Of a stretch of DNA of 64,000 nt, positions 43,298-54,233 are shown piece after piece. A program made the translations under genes and the position numbers. Below the pieces are notes generated by a model. The model saw nothing but the letters and a program-made list of their open reading frames with translations, made no database searches and was not told the origin of the DNA. Origin of the DNA: Gordonia zhaorongruii (lineage in GTDB: Bacteria; Actinomycetota; Actinomycetes; Mycobacteriales; Mycobacteriaceae); the NCBI RefSeq assembly GCF_007559005.1, contig NZ_CP041763.1:1024463-1088462 (forward strand), written 5' to 3'. Each line of letters starts with the position of its first letter. Position 1 is the first letter of the stretch.

Positions 43298-43991
43298 GCA
43301 CTCGTCGATCAAAGTGCTGGCCTTCGACACGTTCGGGACCGTCGCCGACTGGTATTCGGGAGTCGCCGATGTCCTGGCACGGGTGTTCACAGACATCGAC
43401 GCGTCCGCGCTGGCTATCGCGTGGCGACGGTCCTACGCTCCGGCGCTCGCCGAGGTGGAATCCGGCACGCGGCCGTGGACGCTCCTCGACGACCTGCACC
43501 GTGAGTCGCTGGAGCGCCTGCTCATCGACGAATTCGGCGTCATCGCAGCACCTGATCAGCTCGATCACGCAGTTCACGCCTGGCATGTCCTGCCCGGGTG
43601 GCCGGACTCGTCCGACGGCCTGCGACGGCTGAAGACGAAGTTCACGATCGGCGCGCTGAGCAACGGGAACGTGGCCCTCCTGACCGATATGGCGAAGGCG
43701 AGCGACTTTCCATGGGACTTCGTCGGTGGTGCCGACCTGTGGCGTCACTACAAGCCCGCATCGCAGGTGTATCTCGGTATCGCCGAGCTGATGCAGGTGA
43801 ATCCGTCAGAGGTGCTGATGGTCGCCACCCACGTCAACGACCTCGCGGCTGCACGCTCGTTCGGGTTGCGGACTGCATATGTGGAACGGCCCACGGAGTG
43901 GGGGCCACTGCCGAAAGTCGATGAACCTGATCCTCGCGATGCGTTCCACGTCCGCGGCATCGACGAGCTCGCAGCAGCTTTGGGATGTTGA
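43290..43991 (+). CDS. HAD-superfamily hydrolase, haloacid dehalogenase type II-like
   Basis: 233 residues. Motif I is LAFDTFGTV with the nucleophile Asp, motif II is ALSNGN, motif III includes the lysine of HYKPASQVY, and motif IV is MVATHVNDLAAARSFG. This matches L-2-haloacid dehalogenase-type proteins, but relatives are also simple phosphatases, so the substrate is open. The GTG at 43290 overlaps the AroE-like stop by 8 bp, indicating coupled translation. The gene runs into the convergent 13E12-type gene with 12 bp between. Confidence 0.83.
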   Translation: MPEHSSIKVLAFDTFGTVADWYSGVADVLARVFTDIDASALAIAWRRSYAPALAEVESGTRPWTLLDDLHRESLERLLIDEFGVIAAPDQLDHAVHAWHVLPGWPDSSDGLRRLKTKFTIGALSNGNVALLTDMAKASDFPWDFVGGADLWRHYKPASQVYLGIAELMQVNPSEVLMVATHVNDLAAARSFGLRTAYVERPTEWGPLPKVDEPDPRDAFHVRGIDELAAALGC

Positions 43992-44003
43992 CCTGGCTGA
44001 TGT

Positions 44004-45400
44004 TCAGGCGCCCTGCTGATAGTTCTCATACGTGAGGCAGCCACGCCGGGGAGGGTCGTCGGGTTCGGAGAGCAACCCGACGTGGTGGAGGATGTTCACT
44101 CGCCATTCGTCGTCGGATCCGGCTGGTCGCCAGGCAACGCGTCCTGCGTGATCGCCGGCGCTGAGAATCGTTGTCTCCCACTGACCGCGATCCGGTCCGA
44201 CCGAGCGGTTGTGGCCACCGCACGCACCACCGAGATGGTCGATATCGGTGGGGCCGCCGTCCGCCCAGTCGGGCATGTGGTGCATCTCGGTGCGGGAGAA
44301 CGGAACGGTACAGCCTGGTGTCGTGCATCCACGATCGCGTGCGAACGCTGCGAGGCGCTGCGCCTTGTTGGCGAATCGACTGCCTCGCGCGAGGTACAGG
44401 ACCTCGCTCGTGTGCTCGCGGAACACTGCTAGATGAGCCGTTGCCTCGGCAGCGAGTTCGACGAGATCCTTGACCGGTAGGTGAGGCCCGTCGCCGTGAG
44501 AGCGAGCCCGGTGCGGTCGGCGAGTTCGCGATCGGTCACGGTGATGACAAGTTCGGCGGGGATCCTGTCGGGTTTCCCGACCGCGCCGCCGGCGATCAGG
44601 TATTCGCACATGGCGAGCAGCGCGTCGTGGTTGCGCTGAGACTGCGTACGCAGGTCCCGCTCCGTCGCTGCGGCTAGAGCATCGTCGTCGAGTCCCGGCT
44701 GGTCGACGGCACCGCTCGGGGAATCCGGATCGGCCGGATTGTTCATGCCGGGCGCCGCGAAGCGTGTGAAGACCACTTCGAGCATCGCCCGCAGTTCAGG
44801 TGTGACCTCGCCGCGCAGCTTCGACATGAGCTGCTGGTCCTGCGGAGAGGGGGACAGGCCGCGCAGTCGCTTGCCCGCGATGGTGAGCGATTCGGGCGTC
44901 AGCGACCGCGCCGCATCGGCCAGCTGCGCTTCGGCGCGTTCGGTGACCTCGGTCGGCACCGCGTTGGGAATCTGCGTCATGACCTTGTCGATCACGATGA
45001 CATGATTGGTGCCGATGGCTCCGTCGTGCACGGCCTCGGCCGTCGACGGAGCCATCGGGTCCCTGGGGTCGCCGGTCATGCTGGTGAACCGGCCGATCGC
45101 CGCGGTGGCGAGCTTGCGTGCACGCGCTGCCCGCGGGCCGAGTCGTAGGTCCTGCGCGAGGAACGCCTGCAGTGACCGGCATCCGGCCTTCCAGAATGCT
45201 CCGCGGTCGGATATCTCGACGAGCAACGCCGCGTCGGCGCCGTCCAGCCGCCTGCGGATCCGCTCGCCGGTGCGGGCGCAGCTCAGGAGTTCGTCCTCGG
45301 TGGCGCAGGCGAACGGGACGTCCGCGAGCTTGACGGCGGCAGTCTCCATCAATGCCATCAGCTCCATGGGCGACTCCGGAAGGTGCGGCACGGTCTTCAT
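44004..45400 (-). pseudogene. 13E12 repeat (DUF222-HNH endonuclease) gene with frameshift
   Basis: The N-terminal DUF222 part is read from an ATG at 45400 (GAGGTG ribosome site) through ELADRTGLALTATG. The frame then becomes nonsense and stops at 44429. The C-terminal HNH part continues in another frame (PHLPVKDLVELAAEATAHLA, then the nuclease motif GCTTPGCTVPFSRTEMHHMPDW and HLGGACGGHN) to 44004. The switch lies near 44480-44495. Joined, they give one normal-length protein. Members are multicopy in Mycobacteriales and mobile-like. It may be a true frameshift or a sequencing error. Confidence 0.85.
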
Positions 45401-45560
45401 CGGAATCACCTCGTTGCTGCTGTTCAGGAGCTGTTTATCTGATACCTGAATCATATCCGGGGCCACCGACATTCGCGGTGTGCCGGAGACGGAGGCAGGT
45501 CGATCGGACGCCGTCGCTCAGTCCGAGGGGACCGATTGCCCACGAACCGTCCGCGGACAA

Positions 45561-45566
45561 TAGGAT
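45561..45566 (+). promoter_or_regulatory. -10 box for leaderless argS
   Basis: TAGGAT ends 8 nt before the GTG start of argS, so transcription should start at or beside the start codon. A TTGCCC (45536-45541) may be the -35, with a long 19-bp spacing. Confidence 0.45.
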
Positions 45567-45574
45567 GGGTAGCC

Positions 45575-47227
45575 GTGACTCCCACCGAACTCGCTGCTCT
45601 GCTTCGCGCCGCGACGCAGAAGGTCTTTCAAGCCCATGACCTGGACGCCGACCTGCTGCCGGAGACGGTGGTGGTGGAGCGTCCGCGTAGCCCGGAACAC
45701 GGTGATTACGCGACCAACATCGCCCTGCAGCTCGGTAAGAAGGCCGGCGTGAACCCGCGCGAACTCGCGACGTGGCTCGCCGATGAGTTCGCCGCCGACC
45801 CGGGGATCGATTCCGCCGAGATCGCCGGACCCGGATTCGTCAACCTCCGACTCGCAGCGGCGGCGCAGAATCAAACCGTCGCAACGGTGCTCGAGCTGGG
45901 GGCCGACTACGGTCGCGGCTCCGAACTGGCCGCGCTGAACGTCAACCTGGAGTTCGTATCGGCGAACCCGACCGGTCCCATCCACCTGGGGGGTACGCGG
46001 TGGGCCGCCGTCGGCGACGCCCTCGGCCGAGTCCTGTCGGCGCGCGGCGCGAGCGTCACGCGCGAGTACTACTTCAACGATCACGGCGAGCAGATCAACA
46101 GATTCGCGCGGTCGTTGCTGGCCGCTGCCCGCGATCAGCCTGCACCGCAGGACGGTTACTCGGGGGAGTACATCCGCGAGATCGCCGAGACCGTGGTCGG
46201 AAACAACCCGGGCGTTCTGGACCTCGCCGAGGACGACTGCCTGGAGACGTTCCGCGCTGACGGCGTGGAGCTGATGTTCGGCCACATCAAGAGCACCCTC
46301 CACGAATTCGGCACCGACTTCGACGTGTACACCCACGAGAACTCGATGTTCGAGCGCGGCCTGGTGGAGCAGTCCATCGAGGAACTGAAGGCGAGCGACA
46401 ACCTGTACGAGGCGGACGGAGCGTGGTGGCTGCGCTCCACCGACTTCGGCGATGACAAGGATCGGGTGGTCCTCAAGAGCGACGGCAACGCCGCCTACAT
46501 CGCAGGCGACATCGCCTACCTCAAGGACAAGCACGACCGCGGTGCCAATCACCTCATCTACATGCTGGGTGCCGACCACCACGGCTACGTGGTGCGGCTA
46601 AAGGCAGCAGCCGCAGCGCTGGGTTACGACCCCGAGCACGTCGAGGTTCTCATCGGTCAGATGGTGAACCTGGTCCGCGAAGGCAAGCCCGTGCGCATGA
46701 GCAAGCGCGCCGGAACCGTCATCACCCTCGACGACCTGGTCGAGGCCGTCGGCGTCGATGCGGCCCGCTACGCGCTGATCCGGTCGTCCATCGACGTCAA
46801 CATCGACATCGACATCGACCTGCTCCGCAAGCAGTCGTCCGACAACCCGGTGTACTACGTGCAGTACGCGCACGCGCGGCTCTCGGCGCTCGCTCGCAGT
46901 GCCGCCGATCTCGGCCTCACAGCGGGTGTGGAGCATCTCGATGTGCTCGACGACTCGTCCGAGGGCGACCTGATCCGCACCATCGGAGATTTCGCCGATG
47001 TGGTCTCCACTGCGGCGACGCTGCGTGAACCGCACCGCGTCACCCGCTACCTGGAGTCCCTCGCGGGCGCCTATCACCGCTTCTACTCGCGCTGCCGCGT
47101 GCTTCCGCAGGGCGACGAGGAGCCGGGAGACGTCCACACCGCCCGCCTCGCGCTCTGCGAGGCGACCCGCCAAGTGCTGGCCAACGGACTCGCGTTGGTC
47201 GGCGTGACCGCACCGGAGCGCATGTGA
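45575..47227 (+). CDS. argS: arginyl-tRNA synthetase
   Basis: 550 residues, the same length as M. tuberculosis ArgS. The class I HIGH-type motif is PTGPIHLGG, the KMSKS-type motif is VRMSKRAG, and a DALR anticodon-binding domain ends the protein. It attaches Arg to its tRNAs. The GTG at 45575 is supported by length and by the TAGGAT promoter box just upstream; the frame is open to 45536. It begins the argS-lysA-hom-thrC-thrB-rho series, whose order equals Rv1292-Rv1297. Confidence 0.97.
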   Translation: MTPTELAALLRAATQKVFQAHDLDADLLPETVVVERPRSPEHGDYATNIALQLGKKAGVNPRELATWLADEFAADPGIDSAEIAGPGFVNLRLAAAAQNQTVATVLELGADYGRGSELAALNVNLEFVSANPTGPIHLGGTRWAAVGDALGRVLSARGASVTREYYFNDHGEQINRFARSLLAAARDQPAPQDGYSGEYIREIAETVVGNNPGVLDLAEDDCLETFRADGVELMFGHIKSTLHEFGTDFDVYTHENSMFERGLVEQSIEELKASDNLYEADGAWWLRSTDFGDDKDRVVLKSDGNAAYIAGDIAYLKDKHDRGANHLIYMLGADHHGYVVRLKAAAAALGYDPEHVEVLIGQMVNLVREGKPVRMSKRAGTVITLDDLVEAVGVDAARYALIRSSIDVNIDIDIDLLRKQSSDNPVYYVQYAHARLSALARSAADLGLTAGVEHLDVLDDSSEGDLIRTIGDFADVVSTAATLREPHRVTRYLESLAGAYHRFYSRCRVLPQGDEEPGDVHTARLALCEATRQVLANGLALVGVTAPERM

Positions 47228-48648
47228 TGGCACACCCAGCAGGTCCCCGCCACGCCGACATCCTGGCGTCGCCGCATCTGGCCGAACGACCGAACAGCCC
47301 GCAGGAGCTGTCGGCGGTTCCCGCGAACGTGTATCCGAAGGGCGCGGGCCGCAACGACGACGGCGTCCTGACGATCGGCGGAATCGGAGTCGATCAGCTC
47401 GCGCAGGAGTACAGCACCCCGTTGTTCGTCTACGACGAGGACGACTTCCGTGCCCGCTGCGCCGAGATGCAGGCCGCATTCGGTCCGCACGGCCGGGTTC
47501 ACTACGCGTCGAAGGCGTTCCTGTCGACACAGGTCGCCGAATGGGTGCGGTCCGAGGGGCTCTCGCTGGACGTGTGCACCGGCGGCGAGCTCGCCGTCGC
47601 ACTGCACGCGGGATTCCCGGCGGAGCGAATCGCGTTGCACGGCAACAACAAGAGCGAAGCGGAGCTGGACGCGGCCGTCGAGTCCGGGGTCGGGCACATC
47701 GTCGTCGACTCGATGGTCGAGATCGAACGGCTCGACCGGCTCTCCGGCGCCCGCGGCGCGGTGACCGACGTGCTGATCCGGGTGACTCCGGGCGTCGAGG
47801 CGCACACCCACGAGTTCATCTCGACTGCACATGAGGATCAGAAGTTCGGCTTCGCCCTCGCTGGGGACGTCGCGATGAACGCGGTGCGCGCGGTGTTCGC
47901 GGCGGCGAACCTGCGACTGGTCGGGCTGCACAGTCATATCGGTTCGCAGATCTTCGAGATCGACGGCTTCGAGCTCGCGGCGCACCGTGTGCTCGGCCTG
48001 CTCGCCGACGTCGTGGACGAGTTCGGGGTGGACAAGACCAAGCAGATCGAGGTCCTCGATCTCGGCGGCGGACTGGGGATCTCGTACCTTCCCACCGATA
48101 ACCCGCCGCCCGTTGCGGATCTCGCGGCGTCGCTCGTCGACATCGTGCGGCGCGAGTCGGACCGACTCGAACTGCCGATGCCCGCTATCGCCGTCGAGCC
48201 GGGCCGGGCCATCGCCGGACCCGCGGGCATCACCGTGTACCGGGTCGGCACCATCAAGGACGTGGCACTCGACGGTGCGGCGACGCGGCGCTACGTGTCG
48301 GTGGACGGCGGCATGAGCGACAACATCCGCACCGTCCTCTACGACGCCGAATACGACGTTCGGCTGGCCTCGCGTGTGTCACAGGCGCGAGCGGTCGTCT
48401 GCCGAGTAGTCGGAAAGCACTGCGAGAGCGGCGACATCGTCATCCGAGACTGCTGGCTGCCGGAGGATCTCACTCCGGGCGACCTGCTGGTGGTCGGCGC
48501 GACCGGCGCATACTGCTACTCGATGTCGAGCCGATACAACATGGCGCCACGCCCGGCCGTCGCCGCCGTGCATGATGGTCACAGCCGCCTGATGCTGCGG
48601 CGTGAGACGCTTGAAGACTTCTTGAGGTTGGAGGTGGGGCAGGAATGA
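47227..48648 (+). CDS. lysA: diaminopimelate decarboxylase
   Basis: 473 residues, fold type III PLP enzyme. The PLP lysine is K96 in HYASKAFLS, with HSHIGSQIF, the glycine loop GGGLGISY, and [11 protein letters not shown] typical of LysA; CESGDI lies near the C terminus. It decarboxylates meso-diaminopimelate to lysine. The ATG at 47227 overlaps the argS stop by one base; a GTG three bases earlier would give a 4-bp overlap. The N terminus is about 25 residues longer than in M. tuberculosis. Confidence 0.96.
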   Translation: MAHPAGPRHADILASPHLAERPNSPQELSAVPANVYPKGAGRNDDGVLTIGGIGVDQLAQEYSTPLFVYDEDDFRARCAEMQAAFGPHGRVHYASKAFLSTQVAEWVRSEGLSLDVCTGGELAVALHAGFPAERIALHGNNKSEAELDAAVESGVGHIVVDSMVEIERLDRLSGARGAVTDVLIRVTPGVEAHTHEFISTAHEDQKFGFALAGDVAMNAVRAVFAAANLRLVGLHSHIGSQIFEIDGFELAAHRVLGLLADVVDEFGVDKTKQIEVLDLGGGLGISYLPTDNPPPVADLAASLVDIVRRESDRLELPMPAIAVEPGRAIAGPAGITVYRVGTIKDVALDGAATRRYVSVDGGMSDNIRTVLYDAEYDVRLASRVSQARAVVCRVVGKHCESGDIVIRDCWLPEDLTPGDLLVVGATGAYCYSMSSRYNMAPRPAVAAVHDGHSRLMLRRETLEDFLRLEVGQE

Positions 48649-49970
48649 CGGAACAGGCTGAGATGGCGGAACAGGCTGGGCGCCCAGTCGGGATCGCTGT
48701 GCTGGGCATGGGCAACGTCGGAACCGAGGTGGTTCGCAACCTGGTCGAGAAGACGAACGACCTGCGTTCGCGGGTCGGTGCGACCGTCGAGCTCCGGGGC
48801 GTCGCAGTGCGCGACCTCGCGCGAGCCCGGGACATCGACTCGTCACTGCTCACCGATGACCCGCAGTCCCTGGTCGGCCGCGACGACGTCGACGTCGTCG
48901 TCGAACTGATCGGCGGCATCGAGCCGGCGCGCACCCTGATCTTGAACGCTCTCAAGGCGGGTAAGTCGGTGATCACCGCCAACAAGGCGCTGATGGCCGC
49001 GCACGCAGGAGCTTTGTCGGCGGCTGCCGCGGCGAACCATGCGGACCTGTACTTCGAGGCCGCAGTCGCCGGTGCGATCCCGGTGATCCGGCCGCTCACG
49101 CAGTCGTTGGCGGGGGACTCGGTGAACCGGGTGGCGGGCATCGTCAACGGCACCACCAATTACATCCTCTCGGCGATGGACGAGACGGGCGCCGATTACG
49201 CGGATGTGCTCACCGAGGCCGGCGAACTAGGATACGCCGAGGCGGATCCGACGGCTGACGTCGAAGGTTACGACGCGGCCTCGAAGGCGGCGATCCTCGC
49301 CTCCATCGCCTTCCACTCGCGGGTCACCGCGAGCGATGTGTACCGCGAGGGCATCACCGAGATCACCGCGGAGGATCTGCAGGCCGCCAAGAAGTTCGAC
49401 TGCACGGTCAAGCTGCTGTCCATCTGCGAACGTCTCACGATCGACGGGGTGGAGAAGGTCTCGGCACGCGTGTACCCCGCGCTCATTCCGCACGACCATC
49501 CGCTCGCGACGGTGAACGGCGCCTTCAACGCGGTGGTCGTCGAATCCGAGAACGCGGGGCGTCTCATGTTCTACGGGCAGGGGGCGGGCGGCGCGCCGAC
49601 TGCCTCAGCAGTACTCGGCGACATGGTGATGGCCGCCCGGAACCGCGTCAACGGCGGTCGCGGACCGCTGGAGTCGACGTACGCGAACCTGCCGGTCACG
49701 CCCATCGATGATGTGGAGACCCGCTACTACGTGGCGATGAAGGTCGCGGACAAGGCGGGTGTCCTCGAACAGGTGGCGGCCGAGTTCGCCAACCACGGTG
49801 TGAGCATCTCGGCCGTGCGGCAGGAGGGCGCGGGGGAGAACGCGCGACTGATCGTAGTCACCCACCGCGCCCCGGATCGCGACCAGTCGGCGACCGTCCG
49901 CGCGATCGAGGAGATGGACTCGGTCATCAAGGTCTACAGCGTTCTCCGCCTCGAGGGAACGGACGATTAG
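48645..49970 (+). CDS. hom: homoserine dehydrogenase
   Basis: 441 residues. NAD(P)-binding motif GMGNVGTEV at the N terminus, the [10 protein letters not shown] stretch, [12 protein letters not shown] and the homoserine dehydrogenase signature [19 protein letters not shown]-terminal ACT domain ([20 protein letters not shown]) should mediate feedback inhibition by threonine. It makes homoserine from aspartate semialdehyde for Thr, Met and Ile. The start overlaps lysA by 4 bp. Called thrA in M. tuberculosis. Confidence 0.97.
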   Translation: MTEQAEMAEQAGRPVGIAVLGMGNVGTEVVRNLVEKTNDLRSRVGATVELRGVAVRDLARARDIDSSLLTDDPQSLVGRDDVDVVVELIGGIEPARTLILNALKAGKSVITANKALMAAHAGALSAAAAANHADLYFEAAVAGAIPVIRPLTQSLAGDSVNRVAGIVNGTTNYILSAMDETGADYADVLTEAGELGYAEADPTADVEGYDAASKAAILASIAFHSRVTASDVYREGITEITAEDLQAAKKFDCTVKLLSICERLTIDGVEKVSARVYPALIPHDHPLATVNGAFNAVVVESENAGRLMFYGQGAGGAPTASAVLGDMVMAARNRVNGGRGPLESTYANLPVTPIDDVETRYYVAMKVADKAGVLEQVAAEFANHGVSISAVRQEGAGENARLIVVTHRAPDRDQSATVRAIEEMDSVIKVYSVLRLEGTDD

Positions 49971-49977
49971 GAATCTC

Positions 49978-51063
49978 ATGAGTGAAAATGCGAAGCAGCC
50001 CGTCCACCGGGGCTGGCCCGGCCTGATCGAGGCGTACCGCGATCGCCTTCCCGTCGAGGACGACTGGACCGTCGTCACCCTGCACGAGGGTGCGACACCG
50101 CTCGTCTCGGCTCCCGTCCTGTCGGAGATCACCGGCTGCGAGGTGTATCTCAAGGTGGAGGGCCTGAACCCGACGGGTTCGTTCAAGGACCGCGGAATGA
50201 CGATGGCGGTCACGACGGCCGCCAACAACGGCAAGAAGGCCGTGCTCTGCGCGTCGACCGGCAACACATCGGCGTCGGCTGCCGCATACGCGACGCGTGC
50301 CGGGATGACCTGCGCGGTGCTGATTCCAGAAGGCAAGATCGCGATGGGCAAGCTCGCCCAGGCCGTCATGCACGGCGCCCAGGTGATCCAGGTGCAGGGC
50401 AATTTCGACGACTGCTTGGAGCTGGCCCGCAAGGTCACTGCGGAGTTCACCGAGATCGAACTGGTCAACTCGGTGAACCCGGCGCGCATCGAAGGGCAGA
50501 AGACGGCGTCGTTCGAGATCGTCGACGTCCTCGGCCGTGCCCCCGACGTCCACGCGCTCCCGGTGGGTAACGCGGGCAACATCACCGCCTACTGGAAGGG
50601 CTACCAGGAGTACCGTGCCGACGGCATCATCGACTCCGTGCCCCGCATGCTGGGCGTGCAGGCGGCAGGAGCCGCACCGCTGGTGAACGGTGCACCGGTG
50701 AGTGACCCGGAGACGATCGCGACCGCGATCCGCATCGGCTCGCCCGCGAGCTGGAATCAGGCGGTGGCCGCGAAAGAGGAGTCGAGCGGCATGTTCCGTG
50801 CCGCCACCGACGAGAAGATCCTCGAGGCGTACCGGCTGATCGCCGGTCGCGAGGGCGTGTTCGTCGAACCTGCATCGGCGGCGAGTGTCGCAGGTCTGCT
50901 GGCTGCGCACGAAGAGGGCTGGGTGAAGCCCGGTTCGACGGTCGTCTGCACCGTCACCGGCAACGGACTCAAGGATCCGGACACCGCGCTGGCCGATATG
51001 CCGTCGGTCGAGGCCATTCCGGTGGATCCGGTCGCCGTCGCCCGGGCACTGGGTGTCAGCTGA
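49978..51063 (+). CDS. thrC: threonine synthase
   Basis: 361 residues, PLP fold type II. The Schiff-base lysine is K70 in [10 protein letters not shown], and the phosphate loop is in [11 protein letters not shown]. It converts O-phosphohomoserine to threonine. It follows hom by 7 bp and precedes thrB, giving the full homoserine-to-threonine route in one operon. Confidence 0.97.
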   Translation: MSENAKQPVHRGWPGLIEAYRDRLPVEDDWTVVTLHEGATPLVSAPVLSEITGCEVYLKVEGLNPTGSFKDRGMTMAVTTAANNGKKAVLCASTGNTSASAAAYATRAGMTCAVLIPEGKIAMGKLAQAVMHGAQVIQVQGNFDDCLELARKVTAEFTEIELVNSVNPARIEGQKTASFEIVDVLGRAPDVHALPVGNAGNITAYWKGYQEYRADGIIDSVPRMLGVQAAGAAPLVNGAPVSDPETIATAIRIGSPASWNQAVAAKEESSGMFRAATDEKILEAYRLIAGREGVFVEPASAASVAGLLAAHEEGWVKPGSTVVCTVTGNGLKDPDTALADMPSVEAIPVDPVAVARALGVS

Positions 51064-51078
51064 CGGATGGAGAACGCT

Positions 51079-52026
51079 GTGCGAAATGAAGCGGTGCTGG
51101 GCGCGGGAGACGCCGGCATCGTCCTCGGTGAGGGACTGACGACGCGCGTCCGTGTGCCCGCGTCGAGTGCGAACCTCGGACCGGGTTTCGACTGCCTCGG
51201 GCTCGCGCTCGCCATGTACGACGAGGTCGAGGTGACCGTGACGGCAGGTGGAGTCGCCGTGACGGCCGAAGGGGAGTCCGCGAGCGATGTCCCGGCTGAT
51301 GAGCGCCACCTGGTGGCGCGCGCCGTGCTGCGCGGCCTCGAGTTCGCCGGGGTGTCCGCGCCCGGCCTCGCCCTGCACTGCGTGAACGTGATTCCGCATT
51401 CACGTGGCCTCGGTTCGTCGGCGGCCGCAGTCGTCGGCGGGATCGCCGCCGCATCGGGTCTGGTGGCGAAGGACGGGCGACGTCCCGCTCTCACCGAGCC
51501 GGAGCTGGTGCAGCTCTCGAGCGAGTTCGAAGGGCATCCGGACAACGCTGCAGCCTCCGTGATGGGGGCCGGCGTGGTCACGTGGATGGACGGTGGATCG
51601 TTCTTCGCACGGCGGCTCGAGCTTCACCCGGAGATCCGGGCGTCGGCGTTCGTGCCGTTGACGAAGTCGTCGACCTCGGAGACGCGCGGTCTGCTGCCCG
51701 ACGACGTCCCGCGTGCGGACGCCGTCTTCAACGTGAGTCGTGCGGCGCTGAGCATTGTGGCTCTGACCACCGACCCCACGTGTCTGATGCAGGCGACCGA
51801 GGATCGGCTGCACCAGCCGTACCGCGCGGAGGCGATGCCGACGACCACGGGTCTGATCCACGCATTGCGCGACCGCGGCCACGCCGCAACGGTGTCGGGT
51901 GCGGGACCGTCGGTCCTGGTCCTGGGCACTGATGTGCTGGGTGACGAGGAGGCACGCCTCGCCGCCGAGTTCGGCTTCGAGATGGTGCAACTGGACATGG
52001 CGAATGGCGTCGAGGTCGACTCCTAG
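51079..52026 (+). CDS. thrB: homoserine kinase
   Basis: 315 residues of the GHMP kinase family: PASSANLGPGFDCLG at the N terminus, the ATP loop PHSRGLGSSAAAVVGG, and C-terminal SGAGPSVLVLG. It phosphorylates homoserine for ThrC. I use the GTG at 51079 because GGAG lies 6 nt upstream; the in-frame ATG at 51067 is the alternative and sits over that ribosome site. Confidence 0.95.
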   Translation: MRNEAVLGAGDAGIVLGEGLTTRVRVPASSANLGPGFDCLGLALAMYDEVEVTVTAGGVAVTAEGESASDVPADERHLVARAVLRGLEFAGVSAPGLALHCVNVIPHSRGLGSSAAAVVGGIAAASGLVAKDGRRPALTEPELVQLSSEFEGHPDNAAASVMGAGVVTWMDGGSFFARRLELHPEIRASAFVPLTKSSTSETRGLLPDDVPRADAVFNVSRAALSIVALTTDPTCLMQATEDRLHQPYRAEAMPTTTGLIHALRDRGHAATVSGAGPSVLVLGTDVLGDEEARLAAEFGFEMVQLDMANGVEVDS

Positions 52027-52233
52027 CACGTCCGTCGGCGCCGGCCGGACGACGAGTGGTACTCTGTGAGTGCTCCGTCGTGAAGGCCAACTCTGATGCC
52101 TTCCAATTCCCGGCCGCAACTCTCCACGTTCGTGGCCGTCATGCGGCGAAGCGATGAGACTATTTTGCATTCCACCCCGATCGAAACGGGCTGGACGCCC
52201 CGGCCTCCGGTGTCGGGGAACGAAAGGAATTCC
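52027..52233 (+). promoter_or_regulatory. 207-bp leader region of rho
   Basis: Contains TACTCT near 52058, a possible promoter, and an AT-rich stretch TATTTTGC near 52162 that stands out from the GC-rich surroundings. An in-frame open leader of 46 codons from 52096 precedes the rho start. Rho genes are often autoregulated by attenuation in the leader. No clear hairpin is evident by eye. Confidence 0.35.
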
Positions 52234-54180
52234 GTGACGGAAACGGACCTGCAGACTTCCAAGCGCGCCCAGACCGGGCTCTCGGCGATGCTCCTGCCCG
52301 AACTGCGCGCCCTCGCGGGCCAGTTGGGAATCAAGGGCACGTCGGGGATGCGCAAGGGCGCCCTGATCGACGTGATCCGCGCCAAGCAGCAGGGCGGAGC
52401 GCCGAAGTCGGCGCCGCACAGCGCTGCTCCTGAGAGTGCTGCACCCGAGAAGTCTGCGCCCGAGAGGGCTGCCACTGCCGACACCCGGAACGAGTCCGCA
52501 GGGCCGCGCGACAACAGCGCGCAGGACGGTGCGTCGAAGAGCGAGAACCCGGACAACCTGCGCCCGGACAACCAGCGCAGGAACGTCGAGCAGTCCGGCG
52601 ACAAGAAGTCCCGCGACGAGAACCGGAACGACAGGTCCGGGAACGACAGCCAGTCCGGTGACAACGGCTCCGGCGACGGTTCGCAGCCCAACCGCGATCG
52701 GAATCGCAACCGCAACCGGGATCGCAACCAGGGCGGGAACAACCAGGGCGGCAACAACCAGGGCGGCCGGAACAACGGCAACCAGGACAAGCAGCAGCCC
52801 GGTGACAAGCAGAACCAGGACAGGCAGAACCCGGATAAGCAGAACTCAGACAAGCAGAACCAGGGCGGGGGACCGAACCAGGGGAACCGCCAGAACAACA
52901 ACGACGACGACGGTGACGGCGGTCGTCGTCGCGGCGGTCGCCGCTTCCGCGAGCGTCGTCGTGGACGCGACCGCAACATGGACGGCGGCGGCGAGCCGAC
53001 GGTGAACGAGGGCGACACGGTCGCACCGGTCGCCGGCATCCTCGACGTCCTGGACAACTACGCGTTCGTCCGCACGTCGGGTTACCTCGCAGGTTCGAAC
53101 GACGTCTACGTCTCGATGAACCTGGTGCGCCGTAACGGGCTGCGGCGCGGTGACGCGATCACCGGCGCGGTGAAGGTTCCGAAGGACGGCGGTGACGGCG
53201 GCGGCGGTCACGGTGGCAACCAGCGTCAGAAGTTCAATCCGCTGGTCCGTCTCGACACGGTCAACGGCGCCGACGTGGAGTCCGCACGCAAGCGGCCCGA
53301 CTTCAACAAGCTGACGCCCCTGTACCCGAACCAGCGGCTGCGTCTCGAAACGACGCCCGACCGCATCTCTACCCGGGTGATCGACCTGGTCATGCCGATC
53401 GGCAAGGGACAGCGTGCGCTGATCGTGTCGCCGCCGAAGGCGGGTAAGACCACGGTCCTGCAGGACATCGCGAATGCGATCGCCACCAACAACCCCGAAT
53501 GCCATCTGATGGTCGTCCTGGTGGACGAGCGCCCGGAGGAAGTCACCGACATGACGCGTTCGGTGAACGGCGAGGTCATCGCCTCGACTTTCGACCGGCC
53601 GCCGTCAGACCACACCAGCGTCGCCGAGCTCGCCATCGAACGCGCGAAGCGTCTCGTGGAAGCGGGCAAGGACGTCGTGGTCCTGCTCGACTCGATCACC
53701 CGCCTCGGCCGCGCGTACAACAACGCGTCGCCTGCGTCGGGGCGGATCCTGTCCGGTGGTGTCGACTCGACCGCGCTCTACCCGCCCAAGCGCTTCCTGG
53801 GCGCCGCCCGCAACATCGAGAACGGCGGCTCGCTCACGATCATCGCGTCGGCTCTGGTGGAGACCGGATCGACCGGCGACACGGTGATCTTCGAGGAGTT
53901 CAAGGGCACCGGCAACGCCGAGCTCAAGCTCGATCGCAAGATCTCCGAGCGCCGGGTGTTCCCGGCGGTCGACGTGAACCTGTCGAGCACGCGTAAGGAC
54001 GAGCTGCTGCTGTCGCCCGACGAGTTCGCGATCGTGCACAAGCTGCGCCGCCTGCTGTCGGGACTCGACTCGCAGGCAGCGATCGACCTGCTGGTCAACC
54101 AGCTGAAGAAGTCGGGCAGCAACGTCGAGTTCCTGATGCAGGTGCAGAAGAACGCGCCCGGCGTCGTCAACGACAACTGA
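52234..54180 (+). CDS. rho: transcription termination factor Rho
   Basis: 648 residues. The N-terminal Rho helical domain (LSAMLLPELRALAGQLGIKG) is followed by a ~200-residue insert of Asn, Gln, Gly, Asp and Arg, then an RNA-binding cold-shock fold (VAGILDVLDNYAFVRTSGYL) and the ATPase: Walker A PPKAGKTT (about 400-407), Walker B VVVLLDSITRLGRA, and R-loop LKLDRKISERRVFP. The asparagine/arginine-rich insert is typical of actinobacterial Rho and may bind RNA or promote condensation. The GTG at 52234 has AAAGGA 5 nt upstream. Confidence 0.96.
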   Translation: MTETDLQTSKRAQTGLSAMLLPELRALAGQLGIKGTSGMRKGALIDVIRAKQQGGAPKSAPHSAAPESAAPEKSAPERAATADTRNESAGPRDNSAQDGASKSENPDNLRPDNQRRNVEQSGDKKSRDENRNDRSGNDSQSGDNGSGDGSQPNRDRNRNRNRDRNQGGNNQGGNNQGGRNNGNQDKQQPGDKQNQDRQNPDKQNSDKQNQGGGPNQGNRQNNNDDDGDGGRRRGGRRFRERRRGRDRNMDGGGEPTVNEGDTVAPVAGILDVLDNYAFVRTSGYLAGSNDVYVSMNLVRRNGLRRGDAITGAVKVPKDGGDGGGGHGGNQRQKFNPLVRLDTVNGADVESARKRPDFNKLTPLYPNQRLRLETTPDRISTRVIDLVMPIGKGQRALIVSPPKAGKTTVLQDIANAIATNNPECHLMVVLVDERPEEVTDMTRSVNGEVIASTFDRPPSDHTSVAELAIERAKRLVEAGKDVVVLLDSITRLGRAYNNASPASGRILSGGVDSTALYPPKRFLGAARNIENGGSLTIIASALVETGSTGDTVIFEEFKGTGNAELKLDRKISERRVFPAVDVNLSSTRKDELLLSPDEFAIVHKLRRLLSGLDSQAAIDLLVNQLKKSGSNVEFLMQVQKNAPGVVNDN

Positions 54181-54203
54181 GCCCGACAACTGAGCCCGAC
54201 AAC
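54172..54203 (+). repeat. 13-bp tandem duplication over the rho stop codon
   Basis: GACAACTGAGCCC occurs twice in a row (54172-54184 and 54185-54197), followed by GACAAC. The rho stop TGA lies in the first copy and is repeated in the second. It is probably a slippage duplication. Confidence 0.75.
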
Positions 54204-54233
54204 CGGGACCGGGCCGGGCCCGCGTGACGTGCT

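Noticed and set aside
44004..44609. Separate short HNH endonuclease gene
   Set aside because: The start is Arg-rich nonsense; only the part after the frameshift is real and belongs to the upstream DUF222 half.
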